This document shows, piece after piece, positions 1 to 9,506 of a stretch of DNA of 39,841 nt; within the stretch, counting starts at the first letter, position 1; each line of letters starts with the position of its first letter. The stretch covers positions 1-39,841 of the forward strand of contig DDLV01000131.1 in assembly GCA_002340325.1 (NCBI GenBank), in the 5' to 3' direction. A program made the position numbers and the translations under genes. Origin of the DNA: Glaciecola sp. UBA2563. Its GTDB lineage: Bacteria > Pseudomonadota > Gammaproteobacteria > Enterobacterales > Alteromonadaceae. The notes below the pieces were generated by a model. It made no database searches, was not told where the DNA came from, and saw only the letters and a list, made by a program, of their open reading frames with translations.

Positions 1-38
1 TTGGCAAGGTCGTGCTCTACCAGCTGAGCTATTCCCGC
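1..38 (-). tRNA. tRNA-Gly (GCC), 5' part only
   Basis: Read on the minus strand, the sequence begins GCGGGAATAGCTCAGC and runs through the D arm (GCTC...GAGC) into the anticodon arm, with GCC at tRNA positions 34-36. The window edge cuts the molecule just after the anticodon. It lies downstream of orn on the same strand, as glyVXY follows orn in E. coli, so further glycine tRNA copies may lie just outside the window. Confidence 0.9.
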
Positions 39-115
39 GTTTAAAAATTCAGTGCAAAAATTTAGTCCGAGGATTTTACTTAAGCGCGGCTGTTCGTCAA
101 CCGTTTTTATCATTT

Positions 116-658
116 TTATATGGTGAAAATGGTGTTTCGATAATATTTGAGTTCTTCTATCGATTCTCTTATATCATCAAGTGCTAAATGGACATTTTTC
201 TTTTTAACGCCATTTAAAATATCAGGTTGCCATCGCTTGACTAGCTCTTTGATTGTGCTTACGTCAATATTGCGATAATGGCAATAGCTCTCTAGCGCTG
301 GCATGTATTTTACTAAAAATCGTCTATCTTGACCGATAGAATTACCGCACAGCGGAGATAAGCCCTCGGGTACGTGTTGCTTAAGAAATTCTATTGTTTG
401 CAATTCAGCTTCATGTACGTCAATGCTACTTTCTCTGCATCGCGCTGTTAAACCAGTTTCACCATGCGTTTTTATGCACCATTCATTCATATTTTGTAGA
501 ACCTCATCTGGCTGGAAAACGGCTATTACAGGCCCTTCTGCCACCAAGTTTAATTCTTTATCGGTGACGATTGTGGCAATTTCTAAAACGACATCGATTT
601 CGGGGTCGAGTCCTGTCATTTCTAAATCTATCCAAATCAGGTTATCGTCTTTCATCAT
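116..658 (-). CDS. orn: Oligoribonuclease
   Basis: 3'-5' exoribonuclease that finishes RNA decay by degrading di- to pentanucleotides, including pGpG released from cyclic di-GMP. The 180-residue length matches the family. The DEDDh exonuclease residues are visible: D11 and E13 in IWIDLEMTG, D111 in CGNSIGQDRRF, and H157/D162 in HLALDDIRES. Two adjacent ATG codons (658 and 655) could both serve as start. It is divergent from rsgA across about 100 bp and is followed by tRNA-Gly, the usual gammaproteobacterial order. Its pGpG activity may matter here because an EAL phosphodiesterase, which makes pGpG, is encoded further along the window; that link is inference. Confidence 0.97.
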   Translation of the reverse strand: MMKDDNLIWIDLEMTGLDPEIDVVLEIATIVTDKELNLVAEGPVIAVFQPDEVLQNMNEWCIKTHGETGLTARCRESSIDVHEAELQTIEFLKQHVPEGLSPLCGNSIGQDRRFLVKYMPALESYCHYRNIDVSTIKELVKRWQPDILNGVKKKNVHLALDDIRESIEELKYYRNTIFTI

Positions 659-756
659 TTTTCTACTTTATTGGTTTTATAGCGAGAGTGTTGGTCATTG
701 CGGTATGAACGCAACAAGGTATCATGGCATACAAATAAAGCAATCTTCATATTTTT

Positions 757-1779
757 GTGGCAAAAAGACCTAAGCTATCTAAAAAACAGAAACGTCAAGT
801 AAGCGAAAACAGAAACAGACGCCTCTCGTACACTGACGCAAAAGATGCAAAGGATCTTGGACCACAGCACAACGGTCGAGTTATTTCACGTTTCGGCAAA
901 CACGCAATTGTGGAAAATGAAACCGATCGAACACAACATAAATGCTTTATCAGACGCACAATAGATTCTGTTGTGTGTGGCGATCTTGTCATTTTCAGAC
1001 CGTCTGAAAATCAAGGGCAGCGCGGCATCATTGAAGTCGTAAAAACGCGTCATACAGTACTTACGAGACCAGACTATTATGATGGCATAAAACCAATCGC
1101 CGCCAATGTTAATCAGATAATTATTGTAAGTTCAATACTACCAGCCTTCTCGACGCATATTATTGACCGATATCTCGTTGCTTGCGAAGATGCTGAAATC
1201 CCTCCTGTCATCGCCATTAATAAAATTGAGCTTTTAGATGAGGATAGCTTCGATGACGTTTCTTCGCAAATGCAGGATTATGTCGATTTAGGCTATCCTG
1301 TGCACTATGTCAGTTGTAAATCTGGGCAAGGAATCGAGGATATAAAACAGCGTTTGTTGGGCAAAACAAGTGTGTTTGTCGGTCAAAGTGGTGTCGGCAA
1401 ATCTAGCCTCGTCAATCAGATATTACCGGATGCTGATGAAGCCATTGGCGAAGTATCATCTAACTCTGGGTTGGGACAACACACAACGACTGCCGCCAAA
1501 CTGATACATTTTGAAAATGGAGGTGAATTAATTGATTCACCAGGCGTGAGGGAATTTGGACTTTGGCATATTGACGAGGAGAGGATAGCACGCGGCTTTA
1601 TCGAATTTAGAGAGTACCTAGGCGGTTGCAAGTTCAAAGACTGCAAACATATTAACGATCCCGGTTGCTTGATTACTGAAGCCGTCGAGAAAGGCGCTAT
1701 TTCGTATGAACGATATTACAGCTTTGTCAAAATAATTGAGTCACTTGCTACGAGCCGCCCGACGAATACTAAGAATTAA
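757..1779 (+). CDS. rsgA: Ribosome small subunit-dependent GTPase A
   Basis: Circularly permuted GTPase that acts late in 30S subunit assembly. The 340-residue protein has a basic N-terminus, an OB-fold (about 35-100), then permuted G motifs: G4 NKIE at 155-158, G1 GQSGVGKSS at 209-217 and G3 DSPG at 260-263. A C-terminal zinc-binding knuckle follows with C291, C296, H298 and C304. The start is GTG at 757; the sequence MAKRPKLSKKQKRQV beginning there is typical of the family N-terminus, and no in-frame ATG fits better. It is followed 71 bp later by psd on the same strand, the usual neighbour. Confidence 0.97.
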   Translation: MAKRPKLSKKQKRQVSENRNRRLSYTDAKDAKDLGPQHNGRVISRFGKHAIVENETDRTQHKCFIRRTIDSVVCGDLVIFRPSENQGQRGIIEVVKTRHTVLTRPDYYDGIKPIAANVNQIIIVSSILPAFSTHIIDRYLVACEDAEIPPVIAINKIELLDEDSFDDVSSQMQDYVDLGYPVHYVSCKSGQGIEDIKQRLLGKTSVFVGQSGVGKSSLVNQILPDADEAIGEVSSNSGLGQHTTTAAKLIHFENGGELIDSPGVREFGLWHIDEERIARGFIEFREYLGGCKFKDCKHINDPGCLITEAVEKGAISYERYYSFVKIIESLATSRPTNTKN

Positions 1780-1850
1780 TAAGCAAATCGAAAGCCGATG
1801 CGCTACAATCCTCGCAAAACAACACCCAAGTTGAAATTGGAGTTACCCGC

Positions 1851-2699
1851 TTGTTTGATTGGATAAAAATCAAATCTCAATACGTTTTACCAAAACACCT
1901 TTTATCACGGTTTATCGGTTTTTTTGCTGAACGGAACCTGGGTGCAGTCACGCAGTTTTTTATCAAACGCTTCATAAGCGCGTTTGACATTAATATGCAA
2001 GAGGCTGCCGAAGAAAGCCCCGCAGCATACAAAACGTTTAATGAGTTTTTTACACGCCCATTGAAAGAGGGTATCAGACCCATTGATGAAGATGAAAACG
2101 GTATTTGTCATCCCGTAGATGGTGCTATTAGTCAATTTGGAAAAATTGAGGGTGATAATATATTTCAGGCTAAGGGGCATGATTACAGTTTGACGATTTT
2201 GTTAGGCGGTAAACCTGAGTTAGCAGAACCGTTTAAAGGTGGGCAATTCGCCACTATTTATCTTGCGCCCAGTGACTATCATAGGATCCACATGCCCATC
2301 AACGGCAAGCTTACCGATTCGCTTCACGTTCCTGGCGAATTGTTTTCAGTAAACCCGTTAACAGCAGAGAATGTCCCTGGACTATTTGCTCGAAACGAGC
2401 GCGTAGTGGCCCTATTTGATACCCCAGCAGGAAAACTAGCAATGGTCCTTGTTGGTGCAACCGTAGTCGCCAGTATTGAAACTGTTTGGGCTGGCACAAT
2501 AACACCGCCAGCAGGTAAAGTAGTGCAGCACTGGCATCATTCAGAAAATAACATCACGTTTGAAAAAGGTGATGAAATGGGACGATTTAAACTTGGCTCA
2601 ACCGTTATTCTCTGTTTTGAACCTGACAAGATGACCTTTACGGAACTAGCACCGAAAATGACAACCCGCCTGGGACAGCCACTTGGAATCATGAATTAG
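1851..2699 (+). CDS. psd: Phosphatidylserine decarboxylase proenzyme
   Basis: Converts phosphatidylserine to phosphatidylethanolamine at the inner membrane. The 282-residue protein is collinear with E. coli Psd. The self-cleavage site is FKLGST with G249/S250, the serine becoming the pyruvoyl group of the small subunit. The protease-like residues D90 (PVDGAISQ) and H147 (YHRIHMP) are at the E. coli positions. The start is TTG at 1851, chosen because translation from it gives MFDWIKIKSQYVLPK, matching the family N-terminus; no in-frame ATG precedes the conserved region. It is followed by a nested palindrome that could end transcription. Confidence 0.97.
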   Translation: MFDWIKIKSQYVLPKHLLSRFIGFFAERNLGAVTQFFIKRFISAFDINMQEAAEESPAAYKTFNEFFTRPLKEGIRPIDEDENGICHPVDGAISQFGKIEGDNIFQAKGHDYSLTILLGGKPELAEPFKGGQFATIYLAPSDYHRIHMPINGKLTDSLHVPGELFSVNPLTAENVPGLFARNERVVALFDTPAGKLAMVLVGATVVASIETVWAGTITPPAGKVVQHWHHSENNITFEKGDEMGRFKLGSTVILCFEPDKMTFTELAPKMTTRLGQPLGIMN

Positions 2700-2726
2700 C
2701 ATTGTGCAGATTTACATATTTTTAAT

Positions 2727-2923
2727 GGCTCTGTTCTGTTAAATTCTTGAATAAACATCGCTCATTTGATTAAAGGTATCGGTAATTTGAAAGTCGCCAT
2801 GAATCCATCCATGGAGGCTCTGCGAAAACATCCATGTTTTCGAAGCTTTCAAATTACCGATACCTTTAATCAACTGTTAATCTATACATTAGAAACGCCG
2901 CAAGAATTTAACAGATCAGAGCC
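2727..2923. repeat. Nested palindromic element (two concentric inverted repeats plus core hairpin)
   Basis: The outer arms are 2727-2749 and 2901-2923 (22 of 23 bp complementary, beginning GGCTCTG). The inner arms are 2767-2793 and 2846-2872 (27 bp, perfect, containing AAAGGTATCGGTAATTTG). The centre holds a 9-bp hairpin, 2823-2831 with 2834-2842 (CGAAAACAT/ATGTTTTCG, two-base loop), and CCATGG. The whole 197-bp unit could fold into a long hairpin or cruciform. It carries no protein-coding signature and sits between psd and the EamA gene. It is probably a miniature mobile or extragenic palindromic repeat; similar CATCCATG-rich cores recur in marine gammaproteobacteria, as far as I remember. 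Confidence 0.8.
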
Positions 2924-2962
2924 TTCACTTTATAGCGCTAGTACACAACAAACATAATCTAC

Positions 2963-3838
2963 ATGGATCCCGTTAATCGAAGTTTAATCAATTTACACAT
3001 AACCGTTATGATACTTGGTGGCACAGCGCTATTTTCTAAATTGATACCGCTATCAGCTATCGACATTACGTTTGGTCGCTCATTAACTGCTTTTTTATGT
3101 TTAACGTTCGTTGTGTACATCAGTGGTCAAACGTTAGCGCTTCAAAACAAAAGAGATTATCTGGTAGCGATAATGCTTGGGATTATAATGGCTGCACACT
3201 GGGTGACATACTTTATGTCTATGCAATATGCATCAGTGTCAGTGGGTATTATTGCGCTGTTTACTTTTCCTGTTATTACCGTGCTTCTTGAGCCGCTTTT
3301 TGAGAACACGCAACTAGCCTGGCAAGATGTCTTCAGTGCGTTGGTCGTCTTATTCGGGATATATTTGATTGTGCCAAGCACTTCACTTCAAGATAACGTG
3401 ACTCTGGGCGTTATTATTGGCGTCTTAAGTGCGATTTTATATTCATTGAGAAATCTCATTCATCGCAAGCATTTTTCAAATTATAGCGGTGTTAAAGCCA
3501 TGGCGTGGCAAACGATGATTGTTTGCCCATGCATTATCTTTTTTGTTAGTGAAGAAGCCTTAACTTTCAATATTAGCCTTCAAACGATTTTGTTATTGTT
3601 ACTACTTGGCTCGGTTTTCACGGCTCTACCGCATTCTTTAATTGCCTCGTCATTGAAACACTTGCGACCAAAAACATTTGCCTTGGTATCTTGCATGCAG
3701 CCTTTGTATGGCGTTGTATTTGCCATCATTATTTTAAAAGAAGCGCCGACCTGGCAGACATTTTTAGGTGGTACATTGGTAATATCCGCGGCAATATATG
3801 AAACTGTAAAAACACATAAGGATCGAAAACGTCAATGA
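2963..3838 (+). CDS. EamA/DMT-family inner-membrane transporter
   Basis: A 291-residue, almost entirely hydrophobic protein with two tandem EamA-type halves (about 10-135 and 148-285) and about ten predicted membrane helices. This is the architecture of drug/metabolite transporters such as RhaT/YdcZ relatives. The segment GTLVISAAIYETVKTHK near the end is typical of the last helix and tail. The substrate cannot be read from the sequence. The start at ATG 2963 places the first helix correctly. The stop overlaps the next gene by 4 bp (ATGA), so the two are probably translated together. Confidence 0.88.
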   Translation: MDPVNRSLINLHITVMILGGTALFSKLIPLSAIDITFGRSLTAFLCLTFVVYISGQTLALQNKRDYLVAIMLGIIMAAHWVTYFMSMQYASVSVGIIALFTFPVITVLLEPLFENTQLAWQDVFSALVVLFGIYLIVPSTSLQDNVTLGVIIGVLSAILYSLRNLIHRKHFSNYSGVKAMAWQTMIVCPCIIFFVSEEALTFNISLQTILLLLLLGSVFTALPHSLIASSLKHLRPKTFALVSCMQPLYGVVFAIIILKEAPTWQTFLGGTLVISAAIYETVKTHKDRKRQ

Positions 3839-4530
3839 AAATAATTGCCCATAGAGGCGATAGCAGTAACTATATTGAAAACTCGATGTCCGCGTTTGAA
3901 AACGCAATCAGTGCGGGCGCGAAGTACATCGAGTGTGATATCCAGGAAGTCGATGGTGAGTTTTTTGTGTTTCACGACTATACATTGGACCGTATGTGCG
4001 GCATTAGCGGCAGACTCGCTAACCTTAAGTTGGCTGAAATTAATGGGCTTTTATTGCCAAACAATGAGCAAATCCCAACGTTAGCTCAATTATGCGAGTG
4101 CGTATCTTCACACGCTGTACTCAATCTCGAGGTAAAGCACCTCGTCGACTTTACTGGCTTTATCGCGCAATTAAACGCATTGAGAATTACGCATGATGTT
4201 CAGATAGTGTTATCCAGTTTTTCGCATCCTATTGTAATGAAACTAAGAGCATTATTGAGAAATTCGCGGAACTATCAGGATATACAGTATGCAGCACTTA
4301 TTGCTCACCTGCCTGCAGATTTGGCACTGTATGCGCACAAACTTGATGTCGATATCGCTGCAATTGATGCGAATGTAATGAGTCAAGCATTTGTTGAACA
4401 TGCTCACAGCTTGGCACTTGAAGTCTGGTGCTACACCGTTAATGATGATTATCTGCTTGAACGTCTACGTGAATATGGTGTTGACGCAGTGTTTACTGAC
4501 AAGCCAGCATGGGCGTTAAGTAAACTTTAA
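3835..4530 (+). CDS. Glycerophosphodiester phosphodiesterase
   Basis: Hydrolyses glycerophosphodiesters to glycerol-3-phosphate and an alcohol. The 231-residue TIM-barrel protein is close in length to cytosolic UgpQ. The GDPD signature is present: HRGD at 6-9, ENSMSAF at 15-21, E33 and D35 in YIECDIQ, H47-D48 in VFHDYTLDR, and the NLEVKH strand with the metal-binding glutamate. The C-terminal motif DAVFTDKP is also typical. No signal peptide is seen, so it should be cytoplasmic. It overlaps the EamA gene by 4 bp, suggesting that the transporter and enzyme are coexpressed, possibly for phosphodiester-derived products; the functional link is inference. Confidence 0.93.
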   Translation: MKIIAHRGDSSNYIENSMSAFENAISAGAKYIECDIQEVDGEFFVFHDYTLDRMCGISGRLANLKLAEINGLLLPNNEQIPTLAQLCECVSSHAVLNLEVKHLVDFTGFIAQLNALRITHDVQIVLSSFSHPIVMKLRALLRNSRNYQDIQYAALIAHLPADLALYAHKLDVDIAAIDANVMSQAFVEHAHSLALEVWCYTVNDDYLLERLREYGVDAVFTDKPAWALSKL

Positions 4531-4566
4531 GGCTATTTGCATTTTAGGTTGAACTGTGTCGAAAAA

Positions 4567-6343
4567 GGGCTCAGGCTGTGTGAAAAGTCTGTTTTGATCA
4601 CCTTTTTATCTAAGTACAAGTTTAATAAGATCAATCGGTCTTAGCAGGGGATCCAAGTAGTAAGACGATTTTTGTATAATAATATCGTTCGTCAAAAAAA
4701 GGTTTCCTTGAATGTCCCACCACATAAAAGGCCAATCCAGAACACAAGCCACGCTGTTCCCAGAGGCACTTGACGACTTTGTTACAGAAGAAAATCCTGT
4801 GCTTGTTATTGATACCTTCGTCGATAGTTTGGACTTAGCGTCATTGGGATTTGAAAAGGTCGAAACCAAAGCCACAGGTCGCCCGTGTTAACATCCAGGC
4901 ACGATGCTCAAACTTTATATTTCTGGTTACCTAAACCGTATACAATCCTCACGCCGTTTAGAAAAAGAAACGCACCGTAATGTTGAGTTAATGTGGTTGC
5001 TAGAACGATTGCAACCGGATTTTAAAACCATTGCTGATTTCAGAAAAGACAACGGTAAAGGCATAAAAAATACCTGCGTTCGGTTTGTCCAACTCTGTCG
5101 TGAAATGAATATGTTTACCGATGCAGTTGTTGCCATTGATGGCAGTAAGTTCAAGGCGGTGAATAACAAACAAAAGACCTACACACCAAAAAAAGCGAGG
5201 GATTTGATTGAGCGATTTGAAGCGAGTATCGCCCATTACTTATCTGTTTTAGCTGATAAAGACAAACAAGAAACGTCAGATGAAGATGTCACGGTCATGC
5301 AGGAAAAAATCGCATGGATGAAGAAACGATTAGCAGAGCTTGCTGATCTTGAAATACGTGTAAACGCGCATCCTGATAAACAATTATCACTGACCGACCC
5401 TGATTCAAGACTGATGAAAACTAGCGGTATGATGCTTAAAGTTTGCTACAACGTGCAGTCAGCGGTAGATACGACACATCATTTAATCATCAGCCATGAA
5501 GTGACCCAAACATCAGACAGAGGACAGTTGCACTTAGTGGCCAGTAAAGTACAGGAAGCCCTTCAAACTACCGATATCACCTTCATGGCTGACAACGGGT
5601 ATTACAGCAGGGAAGATATTAAAAACGTGCTCGATACTGGCTCTGAAATACTCGTACCAAAAGGCGATACATCGGGCAGTGCAAAGGCGGGGATATTCAA
5701 CAAGAGTTTATTCAAATATAACAAAGAAAAAGACGAGTATACTTGCCCTGCCTGTAATATCTTACCGTATCGACGCGATGCAATGGACAAAGGATTTAAA
5801 TTAAGAATATACGCTGACCACTTTGCCTGTAGAGACTGCACTATCCGCTCAAAGTGCACCCGTTCTAGCTATGAACCAAGGAAAATGAGGCGTTGGATGC
5901 ATGAAGATGTCATCGATGACATGCATCAGCGTCTTAAAAACACCAGAAACACGTCTTTGATACGCAAGCAAACGGTCGAACACCCGTTCGGTACGATAAA
6001 GATGTGGATGGGTGCGACTCACTATCTGACTAAACGCCTAAAAAATGTGAGTACCGAAACCAATCTTCACGTGCTGGCCTTCAATCTGAAACGAATGATG
6101 ACAATAAAAGGTACGGTTCAATTAAGGCATGCAATAACGCAATAGAGAGCTTCATTTACCAAAAACCCGCGTTATATGACTCAGAGCATGATCACAAAAG
6201 CTACTTCTTCGATTCCTTTACTATCAAGCTGAATATAGGCGAAACGCAGAATTAGCAGTTAATGCCGTCTAACGAATACTGGAAAGTAAGTAATGAGCTT
6301 GAGTTTGATTTAATTCTTGAGTTTTTACACAGCTTGGGCTGAA
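4567..6343 (+). mobile_element. IS1182-family insertion sequence (approximate ends)
   Basis: The transposase body lies between imperfect inverted ends. The left end starts near 4567 with GGGCTCAGGCTGTGTGAAAA; the right end is near 6319-6343 and its reverse complement begins CAGCCCAAGCTGTGTAAAAA. The shared GCTGTGT-AAAA core aligns well. The resulting length of about 1.78 kb is within the IS1182-family range. I could not fix the exact ends or a target duplication. The 175 bp after the transposase stop carry no gene. Confidence 0.7.
4712..6145 (+). pseudogene. IS1182-family transposase interrupted by an in-frame TAA
   Basis: From ATG 4712 the frame reads MSHHIKGQSRTQATLFPEAL, a typical IS1182 transposase N-terminus. 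It meets TAA at 4889-4891 after GRPC, where the family normally has GRPGYHP, and then continues in the same frame as HPGTMLKLYISGYLNRIQSS to the stop at 6145. Without the TAA it would be 477 residues, a full-length DDE transposase. D (VVAIDGSKFKA), D (MADNGYYS) and E (RKQTVEHPFGTIK) can be assigned to the triad, and a zinc-finger-like C-x2-C...C-x2-C region lies between the second D and E. A truncated product could start at ATG 4904. The element is probably inactive unless the stop is read through or a full-length copy acts in trans. Confidence 0.88.
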
Positions 6344-6497
6344 AGCGGACAGCCGGATTTCTGTCATTATGGTTGGTTGTGTGCGTTGAGCTGCACCTTA
6401 AAAAAGCAAATATTGGATGGAACAGAAAGCCCTCGGAAGTTGAAGTCATCTGTTTTATGGGCGCTTGGAAAAACTTGTCGCACTTAAATCGAACCAT

Positions 6498-7064
6498 TTA
6501 CTTGATTTCATGTTTATGAATAAAGTCCACAAATTCGCCAGCCGACACGTACCAAATATCTTTCTTTTTACTGATGCTTTTAAACAGGGATTCTATGTAT
6601 TGCCAGTTGTTATTGGCCTTATTTTGTTCTAGTTCCCAGGAATGTCCCCAGACCATCATCACAGTTAAGTTTTCGGGTTGCAGCGCAATATATTTTGCAG
6701 CAACAGGCAAGGCTTTAGAATGATGAATGGTCGGATGCCAAGACATAAAATTTTCAGGGATCCGAAATGCATTTGTGTCTTCCACTGTTCTTGCATTACT
6801 AAAACCAACTATAGTTAAAGCTTCCATAACTGTTTTGTTATATGAGCCTAAAGGATATGCAAAAGAAACAAGTCTTTCTCTCTTCAACGGAGACAATATC
6901 TGCATATCAAGTTCTATTTGCCGAAAAAGCTCAATTTCCTCAACCTGGGCTAATCCGGGATGGGAGTAACTGTGCCCCGCGATTTCATGACCAGCATATA
7001 ATGTTTGCACTTCATCTTGGGATATGTAATCACCTACCTTACCGGTAAATTCATGGAGCCAAGG
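6498..7064 (-). pseudogene. Polysaccharide deacetylase, C-terminal remnant cut by IS21
   Basis: The frame runs open from the IS21 edge at 7064, reading PWLHEFTGKVGDYISQDEVQ, through GHEIAGHSYSHPGL to a natural stop at 6498. The H-x3-H metal motif of the NodB/polysaccharide deacetylase fold is present in GHSYSHPGL, as is the later MMVWGHSWEL strand. The N-terminal TFDDG segment with the catalytic aspartate is missing and is not found on the far side of IS21. A GTG at 7010 could give a 170-residue fragment, but it would lack the catalytic base. It is therefore most likely dead. Confidence 0.85.
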
Positions 7065-7190
7065 TGCCTATTCTAGCGAACGTGAACACTTTTACGGCAT
7101 TTCCAGAATAGGTGTTCACGTTAAAACAGAATGCCATCCTTGCATTGATATTTAACTGCTAGCTTGTCCTTTTTTCTCAAAGGACAGGTA

Positions 7191-8735
7191 ATGCCAGCAC
7201 AGAGATTATCAATGCGTAAATTAAGAAACGTGCTGAGGATGAAGTTACAATCCAATCTTAGCGTGCGACAAATCAGTCGAAGCCTTTGCACCAGTGTTGG
7301 AGCTGTCTCCAAACTTCTGCAAAAAGCCAATCAGTATGGGCTGACATGGGACTATGTTGAAAGCCTAGACAATGTTGAACTCGCCAGACTGTTCTATCCC
7401 AAGTCTGATGTTCGACAATCGGATAAATTTGAATTACCCGATTGGCTGCATGTGTTTGCTGAATTATCCAAACCTGGTGTCACCAAAACATTACTGAGGG
7501 AAGAGTACGCAGAGCAATACCCCAACCGCAGCTATAGCTATTCACAATACTGTCATTACTTTAGAGAATGGCAAAAACAGCAGCGACGGTCTATGCGGCA
7601 AATCCACAACGCCGGAGAAAAACTCTTTGTGGATTATGCGGGCCAAACGGTATCCATCGTAGGCCATACTGTTGGTGAGGTGCGTTATGCCCAGATTTTT
7701 ATTGCTGTCATGGGCGCATCGAATTATACCTACGCGGAAGCAACCTACACCCAAACATTATCTGATTGGGTGCAAAGCCATGCTAGAGCGCTTGAATATC
7801 TTGGTGGTTTTACTACGATGGTGGTGCCGGATAACTTAAAAAGCGGTGTCACCAAAGCGTGTAATTACGACCCGCAAATCAATCCGGCGTATCAACAAAT
7901 GGCGGCACATTATGGCGTTGCCATTATGCCTGCCAGAGTACGAAAGCCCAAAGATAAAGCCAAAGTAGAAGTTGGCGTGCAAGTCATTGAACGATGGATA
8001 TTAGCTCGCATCCGCCATATGACCTTCTTCTCACTGGCAGAGCTGAATCACACCATCAAAGCATTGTTAGAAGACGTCAATAACCGCCACTCAAAACACC
8101 TTAAGGCCAGTCGTAAACAATGGTTCGATACAATCGATAAACCGGCGTTATTGCCATTACCAAAACACCCATACGAGTACATCGACATCAAAACGGTCAA
8201 AGTGAATATCGATTATCACGTGCAATATGACGTTCACCTTTACTCGGTGCCTCACAACTTAGTTGGTGAGCGCATTGAACTGCACGCCAAGTGCAATATG
8301 ATTGAGTTGTACTTCAAACACAAGTTGGTCGCCAATCATGTCAGACAATACCGGTATGGAATGTCGACAACGCCAGCGCATATGCCCGCAAAACATCAAA
8401 CTTACCATAAGTGGGATGACAAACGACTACGTAAATGGGCAGATGATGTAGGCAGTGAATGCGGCAAATGGGTCGAAACACAATTCGCACGAAAATCCCA
8501 TAAAGAGCAAGCGTTTAGGGTCTGTCTCGGTATGCTCAGTTTATCCAAAACCTATCCCAACATCAGATTGGATAAAGCCTGTGCGATTGCCAATCGCTAT
8601 CAGTTGTATCGTCTAAAACAAATTAAAGACATCTTAACGTCCAATCAGGACAAATTGGTCAATATCGAAGAGAACGCGGCATCGCCACTTGACCAACACC
8701 ATGAAAACATACGCGGCCCTCAAAGCTTCCACTAA
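7191..8735 (+). CDS. istA: IS21-family transposase IstA
   Basis: A 514-residue DDE transposase. The start at ATG 7191 (MPAQRLSMRKLRNVLRMK) has an AAAGGACAG ribosome site just upstream and matches the family N-terminus; an in-frame TTG at 7164 would add nine unrelated residues. An N-terminal HTH (LSVRQISRSLCTSVGAVSKLL) is followed by the integrase core, with D in LFVDYAGQ, D in VVPDNLKSGV and E in KDKAKVEVGVQVIERW. A C-terminal beta-barrel-like region follows (YDVHLYSVPHNLVGE). No internal stop was seen. It is followed closely by istB, as usual. Confidence 0.95.
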   Translation: MPAQRLSMRKLRNVLRMKLQSNLSVRQISRSLCTSVGAVSKLLQKANQYGLTWDYVESLDNVELARLFYPKSDVRQSDKFELPDWLHVFAELSKPGVTKTLLREEYAEQYPNRSYSYSQYCHYFREWQKQQRRSMRQIHNAGEKLFVDYAGQTVSIVGHTVGEVRYAQIFIAVMGASNYTYAEATYTQTLSDWVQSHARALEYLGGFTTMVVPDNLKSGVTKACNYDPQINPAYQQMAAHYGVAIMPARVRKPKDKAKVEVGVQVIERWILARIRHMTFFSLAELNHTIKALLEDVNNRHSKHLKASRKQWFDTIDKPALLPLPKHPYEYIDIKTVKVNIDYHVQYDVHLYSVPHNLVGERIELHAKCNMIELYFKHKLVANHVRQYRYGMSTTPAHMPAKHQTYHKWDDKRLRKWADDVGSECGKWVETQFARKSHKEQAFRVCLGMLSLSKTYPNIRLDKACAIANRYQLYRLKQIKDILTSNQDKLVNIEENAASPLDQHHENIRGPQSFH

Positions 8736-8750
8736 ATAAGGATGACTCAT

Positions 8751-9506
8751 ATGATACAACAAACCTTAACCCAACTTCGCCACCTTAAACTCAACGGCAT
8801 GGCAGATGCGCTATTGATGCAAACCGAACAACCGGGGAACTACGATAATTTAAGCTTCGAAGAGCGCATTGCATTACTGGCCACCAGTGAGCAACACGAA
8901 CGTGAATCTCGCAAACAAACAAGATTACTCAAAGCCGCAAAACTCAAAATCCACGCCAATGCACAAGACATTGATTACACCCAACCACGCGGGCTTAAGC
9001 AGACCAAAATGGCATCACTGCTCAGTTGTGAATGGCTTAGTAAGCATCAGAACTTATTACTGACAGGTCCTTGCGGCAGCGGTAAAACATACCTTGCCTG
9101 TGCGATTGCTCATACTGCTTGCATGAAGCATTACAGCGTGCGTTATTACCGCTTATCACGTTTACTGTTGGCGCTCACGCAATCCAAAGCGGATGGTACT
9201 TACACAAAGACACTTAACCAGCTTGCTAAAGTCAACATGTTGATCTTGGATGATTGGGGACTCAAGCCGCTCAAATCAGCTCAGCGCAATGACTTAATGG
9301 AAATCATGGATGATAGAAATGGCAGCTCATCTACTGTCATCATCAGCCAATTACCTACAGATCAATGGTATGAATCCATTGGTGATAACACACTGGCAGA
9401 TGCCATTCTCGACAGGCTAATGCACAACGCCTATCGCATCAATTTAAAGGGAGAATCTATGCGAAAACTGCAATCAACATTGACGGAAGGTGAACACATA
9501 GGATAA
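8751..9506 (+). CDS. istB: IS21-family helper ATPase IstB
   Basis: AAA+ ATPase that assembles with IstA and directs target choice. The Walker A motif is GPCGSGKT and Walker B is NMLILDDWGL, followed by the IstB-typical SSTVIISQLP and a C-terminal DRLMHNAYRI. I favour ATG 8751, which lies 9 bp after the TAAGG ribosome site; an in-frame ATG at 8742 is only one base from that site and would add three residues. It lies 15 bp after the istA stop. The length of about 251 residues is normal, and with istA it suggests an element still able to move. Confidence 0.95.
   Translation: MIQQTLTQLRHLKLNGMADALLMQTEQPGNYDNLSFEERIALLATSEQHERESRKQTRLLKAAKLKIHANAQDIDYTQPRGLKQTKMASLLSCEWLSKHQNLLLTGPCGSGKTYLACAIAHTACMKHYSVRYYRLSRLLLALTQSKADGTYTKTLNQLAKVNMLILDDWGLKPLKSAQRNDLMEIMDDRNGSSSTVIISQLPTDQWYESIGDNTLADAILDRLMHNAYRINLKGESMRKLQSTLTEGEHIG

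Noticed and set aside
2766..2957. 63-codon frame inside the nested palindrome
   Set aside because: It is the translation of the inverted repeats themselves, with no protein signature.
6263..6340. Short frame MPSNEYWKVSNELEF near the right end of the IS1182 element
   Set aside because: It ends within the terminal inverted repeat and is too short; no family was recognised.
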